Below are positions 8,238 to 14,817 of a stretch of 40,929 nucleotides of DNA, piece after piece. Numbering within the stretch: position 1 is the stretch's first letter; the number at the start of each line of letters is the position of its first letter. Under the pieces are notes generated by a model. It was not told where the DNA came from. It searched no databases and saw only the letters and a program-made list of their open reading frames with translations. The translations under genes were made by a program, and so were the position numbers. The stretch comes from Flavobacterium sp. Leaf82 (GTDB lineage: Bacteria > Bacteroidota > Bacteroidia > Flavobacteriales > Flavobacteriaceae): assembly GCF_001422725.1 (NCBI RefSeq), contig NZ_LMMA01000007.1:59901-100829 (forward strand). Reading direction: 5' to 3'.

Positions 8238-8966
8238 ATGCCAGAGAAAATCCAAATCAAAAATACCGCAATCTTATTATTCCTTATTTTGATGTTTACA
8301 GGTTGCAAACCAGAAAAAAAAGAAGCACCCGAAGTACTTGAAAACACAGAATCAAATGTCTCTAAAAATGAAGCTTTGGTGGTAAACAAAATAGATTCGA
8401 CACAATTTCCTAAAACTATAAAATACGAAGGTTTTATTAAAAATGCAGTTCGGTGGAAAGATAAATTGGGCGATAATATTGTAATCACAACGGAAACAGG
8501 AATTTATACCAGCAAAAAATTCAAACATGAAGCTGAAGACAGCAGCGATGCTGAACTATTTGCTTATCATTATATAATATCGAATAATGAAGTGAAACAA
8601 ACCTGGAAAGTTTATGACTATATTTCTGATTGTCCGGTTGATATTGTGGCATCATTTGTAAAAAATACTTTTAAAGTTACTGACTTAGATAATAACGGAA
8701 TCGCTGAAGTTTGGTTAATGTATAAAACCGTTTGTCATGGCGATGTAAGCCCTTCTAACATGAAAATAATTATGTATGAAGGAAATAATAAATATGCCAT
8801 GCGCGGAGAAAATAAAGTTCAGGTTGGAAGCGATGAAAACGATAAGAAATCATTTATAGGCGGCAAATTTAAAATGGACGAAAACTTTAAAAAAGCACCA
8901 AAAACTTTTAAAGATTATGCTGAAAATTTATGGAATGATAACTTAATGGAAACTTGGGAAAACTAG
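8238..8966 (+). CDS. Lipoprotein, possible M949_RS01915-type family
   Basis: A 242-residue protein with a lipoprotein signal (ILLFLILMFTGC, lipidated Cys23) followed by a Lys/Glu-rich linker. The body contains IVITTETGIYTSKKF, then a DLDNNGIAEVWLMYKTVC element resembling an EF-hand-like or VCBS-like Asp loop, then HGDVSPSNMKIIMYEGNNKY. The overall arrangement recalls flavobacterial proteins annotated as M949_RS01915 family surface polysaccharide biosynthesis proteins. That link is from memory and the biochemical role is not known. The gene ends before a strong terminator and starts 45 bp after the rhodanese gene. Confidence 0.65.
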   Translation: MPEKIQIKNTAILLFLILMFTGCKPEKKEAPEVLENTESNVSKNEALVVNKIDSTQFPKTIKYEGFIKNAVRWKDKLGDNIVITTETGIYTSKKFKHEAEDSSDAELFAYHYIISNNEVKQTWKVYDYISDCPVDIVASFVKNTFKVTDLDNNGIAEVWLMYKTVCHGDVSPSNMKIIMYEGNNKYAMRGENKVQVGSDENDKKSFIGGKFKMDENFKKAPKTFKDYAENLWNDNLMETWEN

Positions 8967-9019
8967 AAAACTAACTAAGCATATTTGAAGATCCAGCCTT
9001 TAAAAATTTACCCTAATAC

Positions 9020-9052
9020 AAAGACGTACAAAAAACTGTACGTCTTTTTTTT
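9020..9052 (+). terminator. Intrinsic terminator after the lipoprotein gene
   Basis: The perfect 11-bp stem AAAGACGTACA (9020-9030) / TGTACGTCTTT (9037-9047), with a 6-nt A-rich loop, is followed by T residues to 9052. It closes the unit ending at 8966. Confidence 0.9.
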
Positions 9053-9104
9053 ATCTTAAACTTAAAAAAAATCAAAAAAAATATTATGAATACAAAAGGT
9101 TACG

Positions 9105-9112
9105 TATATTTG
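9105..9112 (+). promoter_or_regulatory. -7 element TATATTTG for the arsR-SRPBCC operon
   Basis: An exact TAnnTTTG match, 35 bp before the ATG at 9148. Its last G is also the first base of the GCAAC...GTTGC inverted repeat. No clear TTG was found at -33. The expected start of transcription (about 9118) falls inside the inverted repeat. Confidence 0.6.
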
Positions 9113-9127
9113 CAACTGATTGGTTGC
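9112..9127. promoter_or_regulatory. Candidate ArsR-family operator GCAACTGATTGGTTGC
   Basis: Inverted repeat with 5-bp arms GCAAC/GTTGC around TGATTG. It overlaps the end of the -7 box and the expected transcription start of an ArsR-family gene, which is where an autorepressor would block initiation. Assignment is by position and symmetry only. Confidence 0.5.
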
Positions 9128-9147
9128 TAATAAAAATTAAATCAAAA

Positions 9148-9474
9148 ATGAAACGAGATATATTTCAAGCTATTGCTGATCCAACCAGAAGAGCAATTTT
9201 AGTATTAGTTGCTACAAATGCATTGACACCTAATACTATTGCAGAGCAATTTAATACGACAAGACAAGCCGTTTCGAAACATATTAAAATTCTAAATGAA
9301 TGTGAATTATTAGAGGAAAAAAAAGTAGGAAGAGAAATCTATTACCAGCTAAAAATTGACAAAATGAAAGAAATAGACAAATGGTTAGCGCAATTTAAAG
9401 AAATTTGGGAAAACCGTTTTAGTCAACTCGATCAAGTATTAATGAATCTAAAATCTAAAGAAAATGAAATCTAA
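9148..9474 (+). CDS. ArsR-family winged-helix regulator
   Basis: A 108-residue protein counted from the ATG at 9148; an in-frame TTG at 9124 lies inside the putative operator and is rejected. It opens with DIFQAIADPTRRAILVLVA and has the winged-helix pattern AEQFNTTRQAVSKHIKILNE with a following wing (KKVGREIYYQLKI). It lacks the CVC-type metal site of classic ArsR, which fits the subgroup paired with SRPBCC proteins. The downstream SRPBCC gene overlaps it by 11 nt, so the two are translationally coupled. It most likely represses its own operon, possibly through GCAAC-N6-GTTGC. Confidence 0.92.
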   Translation: MKRDIFQAIADPTRRAILVLVATNALTPNTIAEQFNTTRQAVSKHIKILNECELLEEKKVGREIYYQLKIDKMKEIDKWLAQFKEIWENRFSQLDQVLMNLKSKENEI

Positions 9475-9964
9475 TCTATTAATGAATTTTACTGTAGACA
9501 AAGAAACAAGTACGGTAAATGTAAAACGGGAGTTTAATGCTTCCCTTTTAAATGTGTGGTCAGCATGGACAGAAGCTGAAATATTAGACCAATGGTGGGC
9601 TCCTGCCCCATGGAAATCCAAAACAAAGAGAATGGAATTTAAAGTAGGCGGTCAGAGACTCTATGCCATGCTGGGTCCGGAAGGCGAAGAACATTGGGCA
9701 TTGGCTGATTTTACTTCTATTTCTCCAAAAACTAATTTTAAATATTTAGATGCTTTTTGCGATAGCGAAGGCAATTTAAACAATGATTTACCTCGCTCTG
9801 ACTGGGATGTGAGTTTTTCTGAACAAGAAAATTCTACTATTGTAGATATTGCCATCAAACATGAAAACCTTTCAGATTTAGAAAAAATAATCGAAATGGG
9901 TTTCAAAGAAGGTTTTACAATCGCAATGCAGGGTTTGGACGAAATTTTTGCTTCTCGAAAATAA
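9464..9964 (+). CDS. SRPBCC (AHSA1/START-like) domain protein
   Basis: A 166-residue single-domain protein. VKREFNASLLNVWSAWTEAE followed by ILDQWWAPAPW is the typical AHSA1-like entry (hydrophobic cavity, WWxP), and the C-terminal long helix GFKEGFTIAMQGLDEIFA closes the helix-grip fold. Such proteins bind small hydrophobic ligands. Bacterial members paired with an ArsR gene are widespread but mostly uncharacterised. The start at 9464 overlaps arsR; an in-frame ATG at 9482 (MNFTVDKE) is an alternative. Its gene ends 24 bp before a strong terminator, so the operon has two genes. Confidence 0.88.
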   Translation: MKSNLLMNFTVDKETSTVNVKREFNASLLNVWSAWTEAEILDQWWAPAPWKSKTKRMEFKVGGQRLYAMLGPEGEEHWALADFTSISPKTNFKYLDAFCDSEGNLNNDLPRSDWDVSFSEQENSTIVDIAIKHENLSDLEKIIEMGFKEGFTIAMQGLDEIFASRK

Positions 9965-9988
9965 TATTTTCTATCCTATTATTGATAC

Positions 9989-10024
9989 AATCCCGTTCGT
10001 CTTGTGGCAAACGGGATTTTTTTT
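9989..10024 (+). terminator. Intrinsic terminator after arsR-SRPBCC
   Basis: The perfect 9-bp stem AATCCCGTT (9989-9997) / AACGGGATT (10010-10018) is followed by T residues to 10024. The next promoter-like motif begins a few bases later. Confidence 0.88.
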
Positions 10025-10029
10025 CAAGT

Positions 10030-10046
10030 TTAATTCGTATTTTCGT
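10030..10046 (+). promoter_or_regulatory. Promoter motif TTAATTCGTATTTTCGT
   Basis: Third copy of the motif seen at 1181 and 3065. TATTTTCG (10038-10045) fits TAnnTTCG. It lies immediately after a terminator and 55 bp before the esterase ATG at 10101. Confidence 0.5.
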
Positions 10047-10100
10047 TATTCAAAAAAAGTGCTTTCAAAAACTATAATGTGCTTAATTTAATACCACAAA

Positions 10101-10973
10101 ATGAATAATTTTAAAATACTTACAATCCTGTTTTTTACTTCAGCTTTAATTTTTAGCCAAACCAATAAATCGAAAACAAAAGAAACAAGCAAACCTTTTG
10201 TATTGGGTGTTATCGACGAAATACAATCGAAAGAACTGGGAGAAAAAAGAATCCTGAATATTTATCTGCCGGAAGGTTACAAACCAGAAGAGGCTACAAA
10301 ATATCCTGTAATTTATTTATTGGATGGCTCTGCAAACGAGGACTTTATACATATTACCGGATTGGTGCAATTTAATAGTTTTGAGTGGATCAATCAGGTT
10401 CCTAAATCTATCGTTGTGGGAATTGCAACAGTTGATCGCAGAAGGGATTTTACATTTCCTACAACGATCGAAAAGGACCAAAAACGTTTTGCATCTTCAG
10501 GACATTCAGATAAATTTATTGCTTTTATCGAAAAAGAATTACAGCCTTTTATTGATAAAAAATATAAAACAAACAACTCTAAAACAATCATAGGGCAATC
10601 ATTAGGAGGATTACTGGAAACAGAAATTTTGTTAAAAAAACCAACTCTATTTAATAAATATGTCATTGTAAGTCCAAGCATCTGGTGGAATAATGGTTCT
10701 ATACTAAATCAGGACAGCATTATTTTTCAGGAAGGTTTTAACCAGCAAACTGATATTTATATTGCAGTGGGCAAAGAAGGTCTTACTCCAACAGAAATTC
10801 CCAGAGTAATGGAAGTTGATGCTAATTTGCTTGCCGAAAAAATTCAGGCAACAAAAAGTAAAAGCATAAAAGTATATTTTGACTATTTTCCAAAAGAAAA
10901 TCATGGTACAATTTTACATCCTGCAGTTTCAAATTCTTTTAAATTCTTTTATCCAATACAAGAAAAAGAATAA
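10101..10973 (+). CDS. Exported alpha/beta-hydrolase, esterase D / IroE-like
   Basis: A 290-residue protein with a signal peptide ending LIFSQ (residue 20). The fold and motifs match the putative esterase (PF00756) family: RILNIYLPEGY strand, YPVIYLLDGSAN with the oxyanion region, nucleophile elbow IIGQSLGG with Ser167, and a C-terminal NHGT with His268. The third member of the triad is likely an acidic residue near 215-240. Relatives hydrolyse S-formylglutathione, acyl esters or siderophore esters. The signal peptide suggests a periplasmic ester substrate; no siderophore genes are nearby. It is preceded by its own promoter motif and followed by a GNAT gene 33 bp on. Confidence 0.85.
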   Translation: MNNFKILTILFFTSALIFSQTNKSKTKETSKPFVLGVIDEIQSKELGEKRILNIYLPEGYKPEEATKYPVIYLLDGSANEDFIHITGLVQFNSFEWINQVPKSIVVGIATVDRRRDFTFPTTIEKDQKRFASSGHSDKFIAFIEKELQPFIDKKYKTNNSKTIIGQSLGGLLETEILLKKPTLFNKYVIVSPSIWWNNGSILNQDSIIFQEGFNQQTDIYIAVGKEGLTPTEIPRVMEVDANLLAEKIQATKSKSIKVYFDYFPKENHGTILHPAVSNSFKFFYPIQEKE

Positions 10974-11006
10974 AAAGATTTACGATGATTGATAAAAATT
11001 ACTCGA

Positions 11007-11693
11007 ATGAAAAATACAGAAGAATACAAATTAGATAATCCAGTATGGAATTCTTTATCAGAAAGTCATGCTGAATTTGTAATTGATTATAACGGAACTC
11101 AATTTTATGATCCTAATTATTGTCCGTTTGGTGGTTTTGTAAAACCAGAAAGCACTTTAGACGCCATAAATCAATATTCGGCATTAGCAGAAAGCTTTTT
11201 TATTGTGGGAGAAAAACCTGAAATAGCTGATTCGTTAAAAATTGTAAAAGAATTAGTTTGCCTTCAAATGATTATTTACAATAAAATAGACCAACCAATA
11301 ACTGAAGAAATCATAAAGCTAACTGAAGAACATATTGATGAATTGCTTCATTTGGTTAATTTGGTACAGCCGGGATATTTTAAAAACAAAACTCCGTCAT
11401 TGGGCAATTATTACGGAATTTTCAAAGACAATCAGTTAGTCGCTATAACAGGCGAACGAATGAAAATGAATGATTTTACCGAAGTCAGTGCTATTATTAC
11501 GCATCCCGATCATACCGGAAAAGGTTATGCCAAACAATTGATTACACAAGTTGTAAACAGAATTTTTGACGAGAATATAACGCCATATTTACATGTAGTC
11601 GAAAGTAATATTGGTGCAATTGCCCTTTATGAAAAACTAGGTTTTGTGACAAGAAGAAAAATTAATTTTTGGAATATATCTAAAAATCACTAA
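11007..11693 (+). CDS. GNAT-family N-acetyltransferase (FR47-like)
   Basis: A 228-residue protein counted from the ATG at 11007 (in-frame TTG at 10989 rejected). The C-terminal half is a GNAT fold: VSAIITHPDHTGKGYAKQLI contains the acetyl-CoA-binding R/Q-x-x-G-x-G/A-type loop (here HTGKGYA), followed by PYLHVVESNIGAIALYEKLG, the typical Asn/Leu-Tyr-Lys-x-Gly end. The N-terminal 100 residues are less conserved, as in FR47-like proteins. The substrate is unknown. It probably shares a transcript with the esterase. Confidence 0.85.
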   Translation: MKNTEEYKLDNPVWNSLSESHAEFVIDYNGTQFYDPNYCPFGGFVKPESTLDAINQYSALAESFFIVGEKPEIADSLKIVKELVCLQMIIYNKIDQPITEEIIKLTEEHIDELLHLVNLVQPGYFKNKTPSLGNYYGIFKDNQLVAITGERMKMNDFTEVSAIITHPDHTGKGYAKQLITQVVNRIFDENITPYLHVVESNIGAIALYEKLGFVTRRKINFWNISKNH

Positions 11694-11725
11694 TTTTATC
11701 CTATAACTCTAATAACCATATTATT

Positions 11726-12091
11726 ATGAAAAAAATATTTTTAATCCTTATCTGTTTAATTGGATCGTTGGTAAAGGCACAAACCTCTAAAGAACTTATT
11801 GGAAAATGGCAATTAGTAAAATGGGAAAAAAAGGGTAAGGAAAAAGACATTAAAGATTATTTTAAAACAGATCAGGTTTTTCAGGTTTTTAGAGAAAACG
11901 GAGATTTTGAAAGTCTTGTTGGAGCTGAATCACACAAAGCCAAATGGAAATTATCTCAGGATAATTCTGAACTTACTATTATCGCCGTGTTATTGCCAAT
12001 AAAATTTACAATAGATTATTTTGATACTACAAAACGTATTATTACAACGCCCCAAATGGGAACTCTTGAATATAAAAAAGTGAGTGAATAA
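11726..12091 (+). CDS. Small exported lipocalin-like protein
   Basis: A 121-residue protein with a signal peptide (MKKIFLILICLIGSLVKAQ). The mature chain begins ELIGKWQLVKWE, the GxW signature that starts lipocalin-like domains, followed by short beta strands (QVFRENGDFESLV, KWKLSQDNSELTII, RIITTPQMGTLEY), as in the lipocalin_5/DUF-type proteins common in Bacteroidota. Ligand and function are unknown. It ends 10 bp from the convergent comM gene, with no obvious terminator between them. Confidence 0.75.
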   Translation: MKKIFLILICLIGSLVKAQTSKELIGKWQLVKWEKKGKEKDIKDYFKTDQVFQVFRENGDFESLVGAESHKAKWKLSQDNSELTIIAVLLPIKFTIDYFDTTKRIITTPQMGTLEYKKVSE

Positions 12092-12101
12092 AGTCTTCAA
12101 A

Positions 12102-13637
12102 TTAGCCCAACCAGCCATCGCGGTCGAGACTTCTATATTGAATTGCTTCAGCGATATGTTGTGAGATTACGCTGGGTGCATCATCCAGATCTGCTATTGT
12201 GCGGGCAACTTTCAGGATTCTGTCATAGGCGCGTGCAGAAAGATTCAATCGTTCCATCGCCGTTTTTAATAATTCTTTTGATTGATCGTCGAGCGCACAA
12301 TATTCTCTAATTAATTTACTGCTCATTTGTGCATTATAATGTATGTTTTCCATTTCTTCAAAACGCTTAGTCTGGATTTCGCGTGCTGCGGTAACCCGCT
12401 TTCTAATTTCAACACTACTTTCGGCTTTTCGATCATCAGATAATTTTTCGAAAGGAACCGGCGTAACTTCAATATGAATGTCAATCCTGTCTAATAAAGG
12501 TCCGGAAATCTTGCTTAAATAACGCTGCATTTCGTGTGGCGAAGACGTATTGGGCATACTTGGATCATTAAAAAAACCACTTGGACTTGGGTTCATACTC
12601 GCCACCAACATAAACGATGACGGATAAGTTACCGTAAATTTAGCACGCGAAATAGTTACTTCTCTATCTTCCAGCGGCTGACGCATAACTTCCAAAACAT
12701 CACGCTTAAATTCAGGCAATTCGTCGAGAAACAAAACGCCGTTGTGCGCCATCGAAATTTCGCCTGGTTGCGGATAACTTCCTCCGCCAACAAGTGCAAC
12801 ATTCGAAATAGTATGATGCGGACTGCGAAATGGCCGCTGATTCATTAAACCTACTTCTTTTAATTTTCCGGCAACGCTATGAATTTTAGTCGTTTCTAAT
12901 GCTTCACGCAAAGTCATTGGCGGCAAAATACTGGGAACACGTTTGGCAAGCATCGTTTTTCCTGCTCCGGGCGGACCAATCAAAATAATATTGTGTCCTC
13001 CGGCAGCGGCAATTTCCATACAGCGCTTTATACTTTCCTGTCCGCGAACATCAGAAAAATCGAATTCAGGAAAATCTAACGTTTTATAAAATTCAGCTCT
13101 TGTATCAATAACCGTAGGTTCAAGAGTTCCTTTTCCGGCAAAAAAGTTAATTACATCTTGCACATTTTCGACTCCGTATACATTTAATCCCGCAACAATA
13201 GCCGCTTCTTTTACGTTTTGAATGGGCAAAAAGAAACCTTTATATCCTTCTTCCTTCGCTTTTATGGCAATTGGTAATGCGCCGCGAATGGGTTGCAGAC
13301 TTCCGTCAAGAGAAAGCTCACCCATAATAACATAATTTTCAATTTCTGGAGCTTTTATCTGGTCAGAAGCTACTAAAATTCCCATTGCTAATGGTAAATC
13401 ATACGCAGAACCTTCTTTTCGTAAGTCAGCAGGCGCCATATTAATCGTTATTTTTTTGCCCGGCAAACTGTATCCATTATTTTTAAGAGCAGCAGCAATT
13501 CGGTAACTGCTTTCTTTTATAGCATTATCCGGCAATCCAACTAAGTGATAACCAATCCCTTTATCCATATGAACTTCTACAGTAATTGTAGTGGCTTCAA
13601 CTCCAAAAACTGCACTTCCGTAAACTTTTACTAACAT
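12102..13637 (-). CDS. comM: YifB/ComM Mg-chelatase-like AAA+ ATPase
   Basis: A 511-residue protein, the normal family length. The N-terminal ChlI-like domain (about 1-165, with GYHLVGLPDNAIKESSYRIA) is followed by a Mg-chelatase AAA+ core with Walker A GPPGAGKT (221-228), Walker B VLFLDELPEF (301-310) and a C-terminal domain ending ISQHIAEAIQYRSLDRDGW. In naturally competent bacteria ComM is a hexameric helicase that promotes branch migration during integration of transformed DNA. The gene is widespread also in species not known to be competent. Monocistronic here and convergent with the lipocalin-like gene. Confidence 0.95.
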   Translation of the reverse strand: MLVKVYGSAVFGVEATTITVEVHMDKGIGYHLVGLPDNAIKESSYRIAAALKNNGYSLPGKKITINMAPADLRKEGSAYDLPLAMGILVASDQIKAPEIENYVIMGELSLDGSLQPIRGALPIAIKAKEEGYKGFFLPIQNVKEAAIVAGLNVYGVENVQDVINFFAGKGTLEPTVIDTRAEFYKTLDFPEFDFSDVRGQESIKRCMEIAAAGGHNIILIGPPGAGKTMLAKRVPSILPPMTLREALETTKIHSVAGKLKEVGLMNQRPFRSPHHTISNVALVGGGSYPQPGEISMAHNGVLFLDELPEFKRDVLEVMRQPLEDREVTISRAKFTVTYPSSFMLVASMNPSPSGFFNDPSMPNTSSPHEMQRYLSKISGPLLDRIDIHIEVTPVPFEKLSDDRKAESSVEIRKRVTAAREIQTKRFEEMENIHYNAQMSSKLIREYCALDDQSKELLKTAMERLNLSARAYDRILKVARTIADLDDAPSVISQHIAEAIQYRSLDRDGWLG

Positions 13638-13713
13638 AAAATCTCTTCATTAAATATCTTTAAATCTAATGAAAATTATCAAAATATAGCTTTTTTACTA
13701 CAAAATATATTTT

Positions 13714-14688
13714 CTAAAATTCTAGCCCAATTTGGGTTTTAACTTCTTCGGTTATTTTGCTCAAGTCTAAACTGTTTTGATGCGACCAAAGTTTACTTTC
13801 GATTTGGTTGTTTCTAATGCAATTATGACATTCTATTGCTTCATGCGTGTAACCTATTCCTAAATTTGATAAACTAAAAGTTTCTTCTTTATCCTTTTTA
13901 GAAAGAGAATATCCATTGGCAATATACCACGGAGAATTAAGCTCGATATGTCCTTGCGTTCCGCTTATTGTGGCTTTCATATCAGACTCTGAAACTATCG
14001 ATGCCAGCAAAATTGCCTGCGCATTCTCATATTGCAAAATCATCGACGTTTGCAGATCGATTCCGTTTTTATGATAAATGGATTTTGCGAATATCTCTTT
14101 CGGAAATCCAAGTAATATATAGGAGAGAAATAACGGATAAACGCCAATGTCATACAAAGCTCCACCTCCAAGATTTTTATCAAAAAGTCTTCCGCCTTGT
14201 TTTTCATCCGCATAAAAAGCAAAATCAGCTTTTACATATTTTAAATCACCAATAATTCCCTGATCTACTTTTTCTATAATTTCTTTAACAGATGGAATAA
14301 AACGTGTCCAGAAAGCCTCCATAAAAAATTTATTATTCTTTTTTGAAGCTTCAACCATTCGAACAGCATCTTTATAAGATAAAGCCAATGGTTTTTCGCA
14401 TAAAACATGTTTACCGTTTTCTAATGCTTTTATAGATAATTCGGCATGCGAATCATGTGGTGTCGCAATATAAATAATATCAACCTGATCATCTTTAAAA
14501 AGTGCCTCATAAGAATCGTAGGATTTAGAGCAATTGTACTTTTTTGCAAACGCAATCGCTTTATCATTATCTCTGGAAGCAACTGCAAATAAATTAGCAT
14601 CATCCAACAGCATTAAATCTGCAGCAAATTGATTTGCAATGTTTCCCAAGCCAATAATTCCCCATTTTATACTCTTGTCATTTTTCAT
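13714..14688 (-). CDS. Gfo/Idh/MocA-family NAD(P)-dependent oxidoreductase
   Basis: A 324-residue protein, typical length. The N-terminal Rossmann fold begins WGIIGLGNIANQFAADL (GxGxxA dinucleotide loop), followed by the DQVDIIYIATPHDSHAE strand and the family motif CEKPLAL, whose Lys is part of the active site. The C-terminal domain carries the GGGALYDIGVYPLF element. Such enzymes oxidise or reduce sugars, inositols and related compounds; dihydrodiol dehydrogenase-like members look most similar, but the substrate is not resolved. It has no sugar-pathway neighbours. Divergent from the amidohydrolase operon at 14818. Confidence 0.9.
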   Translation of the reverse strand: MKNDKSIKWGIIGLGNIANQFAADLMLLDDANLFAVASRDNDKAIAFAKKYNCSKSYDSYEALFKDDQVDIIYIATPHDSHAELSIKALENGKHVLCEKPLALSYKDAVRMVEASKKNNKFFMEAFWTRFIPSVKEIIEKVDQGIIGDLKYVKADFAFYADEKQGGRLFDKNLGGGALYDIGVYPLFLSYILLGFPKEIFAKSIYHKNGIDLQTSMILQYENAQAILLASIVSESDMKATISGTQGHIELNSPWYIANGYSLSKKDKEETFSLSNLGIGYTHEAIECHNCIRNNQIESKLWSHQNSLDLSKITEEVKTQIGLEF

Positions 14689-14817
14689 ACTATTCGATAA
14701 GTGCTACTTATCAACGATTTAATTAAAATATTATCTAAATAAAGAAAAAACATTCTACTAAATAAATTTTAGATAACATATATTTCATATTTTTAGCAAC
14801 AAAATTGCAAATTAACT

